A DNA stretch of 64,000 nucleotides. Source: Anaerovorax odorimutans DSM 5092 (GTDB lineage Bacteria; Bacillota; Clostridia; Peptostreptococcales; Anaerovoracaceae). Below the pieces are notes generated by a model. The model made no database searches and was not told the DNA's origin. It saw only the letters and a program-made list of their open reading frames with translations. Location: contig NZ_AUFC01000016.1 in assembly GCF_000426305.1 (NCBI RefSeq), forward strand, positions 1 to 64,000. Direction: 5' to 3'. Shown here one piece after another: positions 16,720 to 25,830 of the stretch; within the stretch, counting starts at the first letter, position 1, and each line of letters opens with the position of its first letter. The translations under genes and the position numbers were made by a program.

Positions 16720-17268
16720 TTAGTATAATCTTTTCTTCTGTTGTCGATCATATAATTCTCTGATTTTTATTAAGCCTCTGCTACAGTTAGTCCTTACCGT
16801 GTTATAATTTATATTTAAAATTTCACCTATCTCTTTTAAACTCAATTCATCTAAGTAATGCATTTTTATGATTCTTCTATATTTTTCATCTAATAACTCC
16901 AATATTCTTAAAACCATCTTATTTTGTTCTAATTCTTCTAGTACGTTTATTATATTAACTTCAATATCCTCTACATCGTCTATAAGTAATTCACGATTCT
17001 CTTTATATTCTCTCTTTAATCTATGCTTTCTGTAATACATGGCAACTTCTCTTCTTGCTATGGTAAAGAGCCATCCCTTGGCTTTTTTAGGATCTTTAAG
17101 CTGCTGCATTTTTTCCCAAGCTTTTTCCATTGTATCTTGTGTCAAATCCTCAGCTAAATGATTATCATATACAATGGAATAAATAAATCGATAAATTGAT
17201 TCATGATATTTAGCTATATTTTCAATAAAAAAACTCTCATCATACTGTACGTCCATATGCTTCCCCAT
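16720..17268 (-). CDS. ECF-type RNA polymerase sigma factor
   Basis: 182 residues. Region 2 (YHESIYRFIYSIVYDNHLAE, then DLTQDTMEKAWEKM, WLFTIARREVAMYYRK) and region 4 (LSLKEIGEILNINYNTVRTN) are clear. A second ATG at 17256 follows GGGGAAG and may be the real start. No anti-sigma gene accompanies it: it is followed by a terminator and preceded by miaB. Its regulon cannot be inferred here. Confidence 0.88.
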   Translation of the reverse strand: MGKHMDVQYDESFFIENIAKYHESIYRFIYSIVYDNHLAEDLTQDTMEKAWEKMQQLKDPKKAKGWLFTIARREVAMYYRKHRLKREYKENRELLIDDVEDIEVNIINVLEELEQNKMVLRILELLDEKYRRIIKMHYLDELSLKEIGEILNINYNTVRTNCSRGLIKIRELYDRQQKKRLY

Positions 17269-17316
17269 ATCTTTATTTCAAATATAAGACATAATTACTG
17301 CTCAAGTTTTTTAATA

Positions 17317-18672
17317 TTACTCAATTTCCCCAAACAAACTGAATGTCTTTCCTTCTTTAACTCTTACATTTATTATTTTACCTACCATATCTTTATTTCC
17401 TTGAAAATTAACAATCTTAGAAGATTCTGTCCTTCCTGTAAATGTTTTATTGTTAGTCTTACTTGATCCCTCAACAAGAACTTTTTCCAATTTACCCTCA
17501 TAGGCTTTATTCTTTTCTAAAGTTATACCGTTTAATAAATCAACCAAACGATTAAACCTATCATGTTTGACATGTTCAGGAACCTGATCTTTAAAAGATT
17601 CTGCCGGTGTACCTTTTCTTATGGAATAGAGGAATGTAAAAGCCGAATCATATCGCACTTTTCCTACTAAGTCCAAAGTTTCATTAAAGTCTTCTTCGGT
17701 TTCACCTGGAAAACCTACTATGATATCTGTTGTGATGGCTATTTCAGGTACTGTCTTTTTTAGTTTTTTAACTAAAAGCAAATAATCATCTTTTGTATAT
17801 TTTCGATTCATTCTCTTTAAAATATTACCGCTTCCTGACTGTACAGGCAGATGAATATGATTACAAAGTTTATCACAGTCTCCGTATGCCTGAATTAGTT
17901 TGTCAGATAAGTCCTTTGGATGAGAAGTCATAAAACGTATACGTTCTATACCTTCTATATCATTTATCTTATATATTAAATCTGCGAAATCCGTTTTAAT
18001 ATGGTTTCCAGAATCATCAATCGTTGTTCCCTGATAGGAGTTAACATTTTGTCCAAGCAGCATAACTTCTTTTACTCCATCTGCTGCCAGATTTCTTACT
18101 TCCTTCAGAATTTCTTCCATATTTCTGCTTTTTTCTCTTCCTCTTGTATAAGGAACAATGCAATAAGTACAAAAATTATTACATCCTGTCATAACATCAA
18201 CCAATGCTTTAAAAGGATAAAGCCGCTTAGACGGCAACCCCTCTATAATTTCACATCCGTCTTCCCATACATCTATTATTTTTTTTCTTTCACTTAAAAT
18301 ATTCGTAAGCAACTTAGGAAACTCATGTATATTATGTGTACCAAATACCAAATCAACCCAAGGATATTTTGATTTCACAGTATCAACTATATGTTGCTGC
18401 TGCATCATACATCCGCAGACTGCAACAACCATATTTGTATTATTTTCTTTAGATTTTTTTAACTGTCCAAGCATTCCAAAAAAACGCTTGTCCGCATTTT
18501 CTCTTACGCTGCAAGTATTAATAATTGCAATATCTATATCTTTATCATTTTTGCCTTTATTCTCTGCATAGCCCATCTTTTCCAACATTCCTGCTAAGAT
18601 CTCTGAATCGTGTTCGTTCATTTGGCACCCTAATGTAACTATAGAATAGAATTTTTCACGATTGTCTTCCAT
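17317..18672 (-). CDS. miaB: tRNA-2-methylthio-N6-dimethylallyladenosine synthase MiaB
   Basis: About 451 residues from the preferred ATG 18672 (MEDNREKFYSIVTLGCQMNE), which has AGGA 9 bases upstream; the ATG at 18690 lacks a ribosome-binding site. The N-terminal UPF0004 domain carries three cluster cysteines (GCQMN, NTCSVRENAD, CGCMMQQ). The radical-SAM motif CNNFCTYC and a C-terminal TRAM domain follow. It methylthiolates i6A37 of tRNAs reading UNN codons. Confidence 0.95.
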   Translation of the reverse strand: MEDNREKFYSIVTLGCQMNEHDSEILAGMLEKMGYAENKGKNDKDIDIAIINTCSVRENADKRFFGMLGQLKKSKENNTNMVVAVCGCMMQQQHIVDTVKSKYPWVDLVFGTHNIHEFPKLLTNILSERKKIIDVWEDGCEIIEGLPSKRLYPFKALVDVMTGCNNFCTYCIVPYTRGREKSRNMEEILKEVRNLAADGVKEVMLLGQNVNSYQGTTIDDSGNHIKTDFADLIYKINDIEGIERIRFMTSHPKDLSDKLIQAYGDCDKLCNHIHLPVQSGSGNILKRMNRKYTKDDYLLLVKKLKKTVPEIAITTDIIVGFPGETEEDFNETLDLVGKVRYDSAFTFLYSIRKGTPAESFKDQVPEHVKHDRFNRLVDLLNGITLEKNKAYEGKLEKVLVEGSSKTNNKTFTGRTESSKIVNFQGNKDMVGKIINVRVKEGKTFSLFGEIE

Positions 18673-18954
18673 ATATATATAAATCCTCATTTCTATTTGT
18701 TCTACTGTTTTAATATATATGAAATTTTCATTACTTTCAAGGCTTCTAAAGGAATTTGTTGCATACTGTTAAGAAATTATGTATTATGTATACAATTTTA
18801 CCATATATAAATAATTTTAAAAACAGTAAATTTATTAATTATTTAAACTCTTCATATAAAATGCAGAGTCGTGGCATTTCAACCTCATATAATTAAAGAT
18901 TAATGCATAAAATCTCAAATTTTATTATAAAAACTCTTTAAATTTAAGATAAAG

Positions 18955-19001
18955 AAAATGACTTTCTACGATAAATCCAATGTATCATAGAAAGCCATTT
19001 T
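18955..19001 (-). terminator. Terminator hairpin overlapping the 3' end of the 69-aa gene
   Basis: AAAATG-CTTTCTA-GATA (18955-18973) pairs with TATC-TAGAAAG-CATTTT (18983-19001) with single mismatches between blocks, and is followed on the minus strand by CTTTATCTT. The last codons of the secreted-peptide gene lie inside the stem. Confidence 0.55.
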
Positions 19002-19175
19002 GCTTAAATAATTATTTGTAAATTGAACATCACTTGCTGATTTAATGAGTTGCTTATCTTTTGAAAGTTGTTCATTTGATAAATTTTCATTTATAGTAGT
19101 TTCACTTGCAAACACTATATTTATAGAACCCAGAACCATTAAAAGCATTAATATTAAACTAATTGTTTTTCTCAT
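18966..19175 (-). CDS. Small secreted protein of unknown function
   Basis: 69 residues: a clear signal peptide (MRKTISLILMLLMVLGSINIVFA) with likely cleavage before SETT, leaving a polar mature chain of about 45 residues without cysteines. Ribosome-binding site AGAAAGGG. It follows a four-segment membrane protein gene by 27 bases. The pair could be a secreted peptide with its transporter, sensor or immunity protein, but no family is recognised. Confidence 0.55.
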   Translation of the reverse strand: MRKTISLILMLLMVLGSINIVFASETTINENLSNEQLSKDKQLIKSASDVQFTNNYLSKMAFYDTLDLS

Positions 19176-19202
19176 AATTTTTAACCCTTTCTTTCTTTTT
19201 AG

Positions 19203-19691
19203 TTATTTATCAATAGCGTTTTGAAGATTATCTTCTATAGACCCCCTTTCACAAAATATTCCATGCGCATGGTTTATAAAATTATTAAAAGTTATAATAG
19301 TTAATAATATTAAATAATAAGATAATATCTTTTCATCAGAAAAAAGAAAAATTAAATTAGATAATATAAAATTAGAGTAACCTTCTTTACTTATACCAGT
19401 TAAAGATAAGATTATTAATATTATCCAAATTAAAGGAATTACAGATACACCAATTAAGCCTAAAATTTTCCCATGTTTAAACGAATTTTTTATTTTATTA
19501 TTCAACATAATTATAACTACAAAAAAAATACCTGCTAAAATACTTGATAATATAAACATTAAAATACTTTCTTTAAAATTAAATATTCCCATTTGTTCAT
19601 CTTTAAATTTTATTTGAATAAATAATAATACTTCTCCTAATAAAAAAGCTACTACTACGTATAATATAAAATTAAATATATTTTTTTTCAT
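19203..19691 (-). CDS. Four-segment membrane protein, unknown
   Basis: 162 residues, membrane segments at about 7-25, 42-63, 78-100 and 118-138, short charged loops, C-terminus ERGSIEDNLQNAIDK. Ribosome-binding site AAAGAAAGAG. Not recognised. It lies between a 28-residue basic peptide ORF and a 69-residue secreted protein, all on the minus strand, forming a small accessory cluster. Confidence 0.5.
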   Translation of the reverse strand: MKKNIFNFILYVVVAFLLGEVLLFIQIKFKDEQMGIFNFKESILMFILSSILAGIFFVVIIMLNNKIKNSFKHGKILGLIGVSVIPLIWIILIILSLTGISKEGYSNFILSNLIFLFSDEKILSYYLILLTIITFNNFINHAHGIFCERGSIEDNLQNAIDK

Positions 19692-19743
19692 AGAAAATTC
19701 TCTCTTTCTTTAAACTTACATTATAAATGATTTATAACAAAAT

Positions 19744-19830
19744 TCACTTTATTAAACTTGATGCTAACCAATTTACTCTCAAGTTCTTCTTATGCAAAAT
19801 TTGCATATTTCTAAAAATCTTTTTATTCAT
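19744..19830 (-). CDS. 28-residue basic peptide ORF
   Basis: ATG 19830 follows an excellent ribosome-binding site (AAAGGAG, 9 bases upstream) and encodes MNKKIFRNMQILHKKNLRVN then WLASSLIK, stop TGA at 19746-19744. Six Lys, two or three Arg and no acidic residue. It could be a leader peptide, a toxin-like or antimicrobial peptide, or a signal. No family recognised. Confidence 0.45.
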   Translation of the reverse strand: MNKKIFRNMQILHKKNLRVNWLASSLIK

Positions 19831-19862
19831 AATAATTACTCCTTTCTATTTTTTTATAAAAT

Positions 19863-19911
19863 AAAACCTCTTTTGTTTCTATATATTAATAACCGAAACA
19901 GAAGAGGTTTT
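19863..19911 (-). terminator. Strong hairpin in the leader of the small-peptide cluster
   Basis: AAAACCTCTT-TGTTTC (19863-19879) pairs with GAAACA-AAGAGGTTTT (19895-19911) with a single internal mismatch. On the minus strand the stem is followed by ATTTTATAAAAAAATAG, 20-30 bases before the small-peptide start. It may act as an attenuator. Confidence 0.45.
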
Positions 19912-19916
19912 GTGAC

Positions 19917-19952
19917 ATTATTTTAAAAATTATATATAATTTTTAAAATAAT
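19917..19952. repeat. Perfect 36-bp AT palindrome between divergent genes
   Basis: The 36 bases are identical to their reverse complement (half-site ATTATTTTAAAAATTATA). They lie midway between the divergent ilvA and small-peptide genes and could be an operator or a cruciform-forming site. Confidence 0.55.
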
Positions 19953-20034
19953 ATATAATTTATTTATTGACCAAAATTAAATAAAGATTTAAACTGTAAT
20001 ATAATTATAAATTTAAAATATACGGAGGTTTTTC

Positions 20035-21273
20035 ATGAATACAGAACAAATAACTCACTACCTCGCATTAAATCATAAAGAAAGTATTTTAAAAGCAAAA
20101 GAAAATTTAAAAGGTGTTATCAAACCTACACCTCTTATTTTAAGTGATTTTTTCAGTAAGGAATATAACTGTAATGTTTACATTAAACCTGAAAATTTTC
20201 AAGTAACAGGTTCTTTTAAAATCAGAGGTGCATATAATAAAATTTCAAATCTGACAGAAGAAGAATCAAAAAATGGTATTATTGCTTCTTCTGCGGGAAA
20301 TCATGCTCAGGGGGTAGCTTTTTCAGCTCAGCAAAGAGATATAAAAGCCACAATTGTTATGCCAAATGTAACCCCATTATTAAAAGTTAACGCTACAAAA
20401 GCTTATGGAGCAGATGTATTAATCTACGGTGATGTTTATGATGAGGCTTATGGCAAAGCAATGCAGCTTGCAGAAGAAAATAATTATACCTTTGTTCACC
20501 CTTTTGACGACTATGATGTTCTATGCGGTCAAGGAACAATAGGCCTTGAGATTCTTGAAGAACTTGATAATGTAGATGAAATTCTTGTACCAATCGGCGG
20601 TGGCGGTTTAATCAGCGGTATTGCAGCAGCGGTAAAAGCTATAAGACCTAAAGTTAAAGTTATAGGCGTAGTTCCTGTTGGTGCCATGTCTATGAAAATA
20701 TCCATAGACGAAGGTAAAATAACAAGACTAGATGATGTAAAAACCAGTGCGGAAGGTGTAGCTGTAAAACAACCGGGAAATTTAACCTTTGAATTTGTAA
20801 AAGAATATGTAGACGAAATAATCACAGTTACAGAAAAAGATATTATGGAAAATGTTCTTCTTCTTTTGGAAAAGCATAAAATGATAGCAGAAACAGCAGG
20901 AGTTGTTCCTCTTGCAGCACTTAAAAAAAGAGCAAAGCCTGATAAAAATATAGTTTGTCTTGTCAGCGGCGGTAATATTGATGTTGTAACTATATCCTCA
21001 ATAATAAATGAAGGTTTGACAAGCCGAGGCAGAATTATGTGCTTTGGAGTAGAACTTCCTGATAAACCAGGGCAGTTAGTTAAAGTAGCTAAACTGCTTG
21101 CTGAAAACGGCGCTAATGTAATAGAGCTTGAACATAATCAATTTAAAGCTATTGACAGATATTCCAATAAGGTTGTTTTAGAAGTAACAGTTGAAACAAA
21201 TGGTCACGATCATATTAAACAAATATTTGAATCCCTTGAAGATAACGGTTTCACAATACACCGCGTATATTAA
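20035..21273 (+). CDS. ilvA: Threonine ammonia-lyase
   Basis: 412 residues, ribosome-binding site GGAGG. PLP fold with Schiff-base Lys62 in GSFKIRGAYNK, phosphate-contact SAGNHAQG, and the glycine loop IGGGGLISG. A C-terminal ACT domain (about 330-412, CFGVELPDKPGQLVKVAKLL) suggests allosteric control. It deaminates threonine to 2-oxobutanoate, either for isoleucine synthesis or as the first step of threonine fermentation. It stands alone with its own terminator, which fits a catabolic (tdcB-like) role equally well. Confidence 0.93.
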   Translation: MNTEQITHYLALNHKESILKAKENLKGVIKPTPLILSDFFSKEYNCNVYIKPENFQVTGSFKIRGAYNKISNLTEEESKNGIIASSAGNHAQGVAFSAQQRDIKATIVMPNVTPLLKVNATKAYGADVLIYGDVYDEAYGKAMQLAEENNYTFVHPFDDYDVLCGQGTIGLEILEELDNVDEILVPIGGGGLISGIAAAVKAIRPKVKVIGVVPVGAMSMKISIDEGKITRLDDVKTSAEGVAVKQPGNLTFEFVKEYVDEIITVTEKDIMENVLLLLEKHKMIAETAGVVPLAALKKRAKPDKNIVCLVSGGNIDVVTISSIINEGLTSRGRIMCFGVELPDKPGQLVKVAKLLAENGANVIELEHNQFKAIDRYSNKVVLEVTVETNGHDHIKQIFESLEDNGFTIHRVY

Positions 21274-21418
21274 TTGATAAAATAGGGATTAAAAATTTAA
21301 AATATTTCAAAACAAATAATAACCTGTAGAATCTATTAACTATAAAAGTACAAGCGTATTGCTTAGATTTCCTTTTATGATACATTACTATAAAATAAGT
21401 CTTTTGTTAATCAATGGT

Positions 21419-21448
21419 AAAAGTGCTAGCAACTTGCTGGCACTTTTT
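21419..21448 (+). terminator. Terminator of the threonine ammonia-lyase gene
   Basis: AAAAGTGCTAGCAA (21419-21432) pairs with TTGCTGGCACTTTT (21434-21447) with one G-T pair, then T residues. It lies 146 bases after the stop. Confidence 0.75.
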
Positions 21449-21523
21449 AATACAGTTTTACATTCACATAATTTTTTCATATAAATATTTTACATTAAAT
21501 TATAAAATTAATAAAACTCTTAT

Positions 21524-22531
21524 TTAAAAAAAGATTTCTGTCTCATGCTTCTTTTGTCTTGTCATAAGGTTATTTACTGCTTCTTTTGCATCTATTTTCT
21601 CATTTATCACATTATAGATACATTCTGTAATAGGCATTTCTACACCTGCTTTTTTAGCTAATTCATAAGCAGCTTCTGTTGTAAACATGCCTTCTACTAC
21701 CATTCCTACTTCTTTTATTGCATCTTTTGGTTTTTTTCCTTCTCCAATCATAATGCCACATCGTCTATTTCTGCTATGCATACTTGTACATGTAACTATT
21801 AAATCTCCCAAACCTGAAAGACCTGAAAAAGTTTCTATCTTAGCACCTAGCTTTACTCCCAGTCTGGATATTTCTGTGATGCCTCTTGTCATCATAGCGG
21901 CTTTTGCATTGTCTCCAAAACCCATTCCATCTGAAATACCTGCACCGAGGGCTATTATATTTTTTAAGGCACCTCCTAATTCAACTCCAATAACATCTAA
22001 ATTAGTATAAACTCTCAGTCTCTCTGTCATAAAAACATCCTGTATATATTCTGCCAATTTTAAATCATTAGACGCAGAAACAACAGTTGTAGGCATTGCA
22101 AGTCCCACCTCTTCAGCATGCGATGGTCCAGACAATACAACATATTTTGCATCAGGTAGTTTCTCAAATGCAATTTCAGAAAGCCTCATGAGAGTTTTTT
22201 GCTCAATTCCTTTAGCCACATTAATTAAGACCATTTCTGGCTTTAAATATGGCAAAGCATTTTCAAAAGCATTTCTGAAATGCTGCGCAGGTGCTGAAAA
22301 CAATACAATATCAACGTCTTTTATTGCTTCTTGTATATTTTCTGCTGTCCTCAAATTATCACAAAATTTTATTCCGGGAAGATATCTTTTATTTTCCCTG
22401 TTTTCTTCTAATTCTTTAATATGTTCTTCATTTATATCCCAAATTTTTACATTATGACCTTTATTACTTAAACTGATTGCAAGTGCTGTTCCCCAACTCC
22501 CTGCTCCGATTACAGCAATTTTTTTAAACAT
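21524..22531 (-). CDS. gpsA: NAD(P)-dependent glycerol-3-phosphate dehydrogenase
   Basis: 335 residues. Rossmann motif GAGSWGTALAISL at residues 8-20, substrate-binding LSGPSHAEEV, catalytic Lys region GVELGGALKNIIALGAGISDG. It makes sn-glycerol-3-phosphate from DHAP, the substrate of the acyltransferase PlsY encoded 22 bases upstream. Last gene of the ftsY-der-plsY-gpsA run. Confidence 0.96.
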   Translation of the reverse strand: MFKKIAVIGAGSWGTALAISLSNKGHNVKIWDINEEHIKELEENRENKRYLPGIKFCDNLRTAENIQEAIKDVDIVLFSAPAQHFRNAFENALPYLKPEMVLINVAKGIEQKTLMRLSEIAFEKLPDAKYVVLSGPSHAEEVGLAMPTTVVSASNDLKLAEYIQDVFMTERLRVYTNLDVIGVELGGALKNIIALGAGISDGMGFGDNAKAAMMTRGITEISRLGVKLGAKIETFSGLSGLGDLIVTCTSMHSRNRRCGIMIGEGKKPKDAIKEVGMVVEGMFTTEAAYELAKKAGVEMPITECIYNVINEKIDAKEAVNNLMTRQKKHETEIFF

Positions 22532-22552
22532 TTCAATCTCCTTTTAACCCAT

Positions 22553-23143
22553 TTATTTTTTGAAACTAAACTTAGGTTCCTCACCTTTTAATAATCTTTT
22601 TATATTTTCACGATGCTTTATAATTACAATAACAGCCATTATACAAAGCCAAAGAAGATATTGAGGACAAATAAAATATGATACTATAGGTAATGAAACT
22701 GCTCCTATTACTGATCCTGCCGATACTCTCTTTGTTATTGCCATAACAGCTAATGCAATAATTGCTACAATAATTCCTAAAATATAATTTACAGTAAGTA
22801 TGATGCCTATTCCCGTAGCAACACCTTTACCTCCTCGAAAACTAAATGCCATAGGCCAAATATGCCCAATAAATGCAGCTAATCCACATATTACTGCAAG
22901 TTGTTCTCCACCTAATAATCTACCAATTATTACTGCTAAAACACCTTTGAAAATATCGATGAAAAGGGTCGCTGCCGCAGCTTTTTTACCAAGAGTTCTA
23001 AGCACATTTGTAGTCCCTGCATTTCCACTGCCTTGCTTTCTTATATCAATACCGTATAATTTGCCTATTAGTATTGCAGGAGAAATATTACCTAGAAAGT
23101 AAGAGACGATAACTGATATAATCGGTATGATTACATTAGACAT
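22553..23143 (-). CDS. plsY: Glycerol-3-phosphate acyltransferase PlsY
   Basis: About 196 residues from ATG 23143 ([15 protein letters not shown]), which overlaps the end of der by 8 bases; a longer frame reaches 23173. Five to six membrane segments. Acyltransferase motifs [15 protein letters not shown] and [11 protein letters not shown] are present. It transfers acyl groups from acyl-phosphate (made by PlsX, encoded at 30075-31091) to glycerol-3-phosphate, the first step of phospholipid synthesis. Confidence 0.95.
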   Translation of the reverse strand: MSNVIIPIISVIVSYFLGNISPAILIGKLYGIDIRKQGSGNAGTTNVLRTLGKKAAAATLFIDIFKGVLAVIIGRLLGGEQLAVICGLAAFIGHIWPMAFSFRGGKGVATGIGIILTVNYILGIIVAIIALAVMAITKRVSAGSVIGAVSLPIVSYFICPQYLLWLCIMAVIVIIKHRENIKRLLKGEEPKFSFKK

Positions 23144-24461
23144 AAGTCTCTTCCCCCTTTTCTCTGAAAACAAACTTTATAGAAGTTCCTTCAAATCCAA
23201 ATCCTTCTCTTATTTTATTTTCAAGGTATCTGGCATATGAAAAATGCATAAGCTCTCTGCTATTTACTTTAAAAGAGAAAAGCGGCGGTTTTACTCCCAC
23301 TTGTGTACAATAATAAATTTTCAATCTCTTCCCTTTATCGGAAGGAGGCTGATTCATCATAGTTGCATCAGCAATAAGACTGTTTAACTGCCCTGTAGGA
23401 ACTCTAAGTGCCCGCTTTTCAGCCACATATTTTGCCATATCTATTACATTATTAAGTCTCTGCCTATTTAATACAGAAATAAATACTGACGGAGCATAAG
23501 ACATAAAAGTAAGCTGCATATCTATATCTTTTTGAAATTTATTCATTGTCTTAGTATCTTTTTCAATTAAATCCCACTTATTTACAACAACTATAATTCC
23601 CTTACCTGCCTCATGTGCCACTCCTGCAATTTTCTTATCTTGATCAGTGACTCCTTCTACAGCATCTATCATTAAAAGACATACATCACAGCGTTCTATT
23701 GCTGCAATAGCTCTGATTACACTGTACCTTTCTATATCTCCTGTTACTTTACTCTTTCTTCTTATTCCTGCTGTATCAATTAAAATAAATTTATCATCAC
23801 CTCTTGTAAAAGGTGTATCTATTGAGTCTCTAGTCGTTCCTGCAATATTGGAGACTATAACCCTCTCTTCTCCCAGCAATGTATTTATTAAAGAAGATTT
23901 TCCCACATTAGGTTTACCGATAACTGCTATCTTTATTGTATCATCATCTTCATCATCCTGATCCTTTGGAAATTTCTCAACTATTAGATCAAGCACATCT
24001 CCAAGATTTAACATATTTGATGCAGAAATGGCAATAGGTTCTCCAAGCCCCAGTTCATAAAAATCATAAAAATCTTCGGGAAGCTTTGGAGTATCAATTT
24101 TATTTGCAACCAGTATTACATCTTTACCGGTTCTCATAAGCATGTTTGCAACTTCTCTGTCAGATGCAGTTACTCCTGCTCTTCCATCTACCATAAACAG
24201 AATTACATCTGCCATATCCATAGCAATTTCTGCCTGCATTCTCATCTGTGACAAAATTATATCTTCACTGTCAGGCTCAATTCCTCCTGTATCTATCAGG
24301 GCAAAAGAAATATTGTTCCATTCTGCTTCTGCATAAATTCTGTCTCTTGTTACACCAGGAGTATCTTCAACAATGGAAACTCTCCTTCCTACTACTTTAT
24401 TAAAAAATGTTGATTTGCCTACGTTGGGTCTTCCAACTACAGCTACAATTGGTTTCGACAT
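23136..24461 (-). CDS. der: Ribosome-associated double GTPase Der (EngA)
   Basis: 441 residues with two tandem G domains: [17 protein letters not shown] in the first half, [21 protein letters not shown] in the second, then a C-terminal KH-like domain ending REKGEETYV. It is required for 50S subunit maturation. It begins 155 bases after ftsY and is translationally coupled to plsY. Confidence 0.97.
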   Translation of the reverse strand: MSKPIVAVVGRPNVGKSTFFNKVVGRRVSIVEDTPGVTRDRIYAEAEWNNISFALIDTGGIEPDSEDIILSQMRMQAEIAMDMADVILFMVDGRAGVTASDREVANMLMRTGKDVILVANKIDTPKLPEDFYDFYELGLGEPIAISASNMLNLGDVLDLIVEKFPKDQDDEDDDTIKIAVIGKPNVGKSSLINTLLGEERVIVSNIAGTTRDSIDTPFTRGDDKFILIDTAGIRRKSKVTGDIERYSVIRAIAAIERCDVCLLMIDAVEGVTDQDKKIAGVAHEAGKGIIVVVNKWDLIEKDTKTMNKFQKDIDMQLTFMSYAPSVFISVLNRQRLNNVIDMAKYVAEKRALRVPTGQLNSLIADATMMNQPPSDKGKRLKIYYCTQVGVKPPLFSFKVNSRELMHFSYARYLENKIREGFGFEGTSIKFVFREKGEETYV

Positions 24462-24534
24462 TCATTTTTCTCCTTTAGATTATTAAAATAGATCTTATAA
24501 AAAAGTGTAAATACGAAATTAAAGATTTCTATTT

Positions 24535-24590
24535 GCACATATTGGCAGTTTAATAATCTGAATTCTGCCGATTATTAATGTGCTTTTTTT
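24535..24590. other. Structured ftsY-der spacer
   Basis: Several overlapping inverted repeats: GCACAT/ATGTGC (outer), GGCAG/CTGCC, and a perfect 9-bp TTAATAATC (24550-24558) / GATTATTAA (24570-24578). A seven-T run follows on the plus strand, where no gene precedes it. It may be a processing site or attenuator in the ftsY-der mRNA. Confidence 0.4.
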
Positions 24591-24615
24591 AATATTTCTT
24601 ACATAATAAAACTTA

Positions 24616-25509
24616 TTATTCAAAGATTGCTTCTGCGAATTCTTTAGGATCAAATTCCTTTAAATCATCCATTCCTTCGCCAACACCTATAAATTTAACA
24701 GGCATTTCAAATTCATCTGATATGGTAATAACAATTCCGCCTTTTGCGGTGCCATCCAGTTTTGTTAACACAATACCTGTGATCTCCGTTATTTCTCCAA
24801 ATTCCTTTGCCTGTGAAATAGCGTTTTTACCTGTTGCCGCATCTAAAACCAAAAGAGTCTCTCTATGACCTTCAGGCCACTCTCTTGATATGACTTTATT
24901 CATTTTCTCAAGCTCAGTCATAAGGTTTTTCTTTGTTTGCAGTCTTCCTGCTGTATCACATATAAGTACATCTATATCCTTTGATTTTGCAGACTGCACA
25001 GCATCAAAAATAACTGCTGAGGGGTCTGCTCCTTCTTGATGTCTGATAACGTTAACGCCAACTCTTTCTCCCCAGATTTCAAGCTGCTCACTTGCTGCTG
25101 CTCTGAACGTATCTGCCGCTGCAAGCAATACTGTTTTTCCCTCATCTTTGCATTTCTTTGCAATCTTTGCAATTGAAGTAGTTTTGCCTCCCCCGTTTAC
25201 ACCTATCATTAAAATAATAAGGGGAGTTTCTCTGCAAAGCTTATGTGCATCTCCTTTATCTATTGTATTCTTTATAATTGTTTTAATTTGATTCTTTACC
25301 ACATTAGGATCTTTAAGTCCCATATTTTCAATATCATCTCTGAGTTTTTGAGTAATTTTCATAGTTGTATCCATGCCTATATCTGATGTAATAAGAGCTT
25401 CCTCCAATTCATCAAGCATTTCTTCATCCACTTCACCCTTTGCGAAAATTACCTTATCTATTTTTTCTTGTAATCGTCCGAAAAGGGACTTTTTAATACC
25501 AAAAGCCAT
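24616..25509 (-). CDS. ftsY: Signal recognition particle receptor FtsY
   Basis: 297 residues, NG domains only, with no long acidic A domain, as usual in Firmicutes. P-loop GVNGGGKTTSIAK, DTAGRLQTK, TKLDGTAKGG. It docks SRP-ribosome complexes at the membrane. Encoded after smc with one small gene between; ffh is not adjacent. Confidence 0.96.
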   Translation of the reverse strand: MAFGIKKSLFGRLQEKIDKVIFAKGEVDEEMLDELEEALITSDIGMDTTMKITQKLRDDIENMGLKDPNVVKNQIKTIIKNTIDKGDAHKLCRETPLIILMIGVNGGGKTTSIAKIAKKCKDEGKTVLLAAADTFRAAASEQLEIWGERVGVNVIRHQEGADPSAVIFDAVQSAKSKDIDVLICDTAGRLQTKKNLMTELEKMNKVISREWPEGHRETLLVLDAATGKNAISQAKEFGEITEITGIVLTKLDGTAKGGIVITISDEFEMPVKFIGVGEGMDDLKEFDPKEFAEAIFE

Positions 25510-25512
25510 AAA

Positions 25513-25812
25513 TCATAATCCTTTCTTTATATTTAAATCATTACATTCTAATTTTTCACCGCAATAAGGGCAGTTAATTTCTTTATCGCTGAAAAGCAGA
25601 TTAAACAAGTATATCCTTACACCTCTACTTCTGCCACAGTTTGGACATCTAATATATTTACTTGCAATTATAAAAAAAATAATAATTGTACTAATACCTA
25701 AAAATGTAAATACAGTATTATAAAATCCAAGTATTAAAAAAACAATAGCAATTATAAATAAAATCGCCGCTATTTGCAACCATTTACGGTTTAAAGTTTT
25801 TATATCCTGCAT
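25513..25812 (-). CDS. Small membrane protein with C-terminal zinc ribbon
   Basis: 99 residues: two membrane segments (about 13-30 and 33-50), then a zinc-ribbon pair CPNCGRSRG...CPYCGEKL (about 56-86). It lies between smc and ftsY with gaps of only 18 and 3 bases, so it is cotranscribed. Function unknown. Confidence 0.7.
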   Translation of the reverse strand: MQDIKTLNRKWLQIAAILFIIAIVFLILGFYNTVFTFLGISTIIIFFIIASKYIRCPNCGRSRGVRIYLFNLLFSDKEINCPYCGEKLECNDLNIKKGL

Positions 25813-25830
25813 TAATTAACCTCCATTTTA

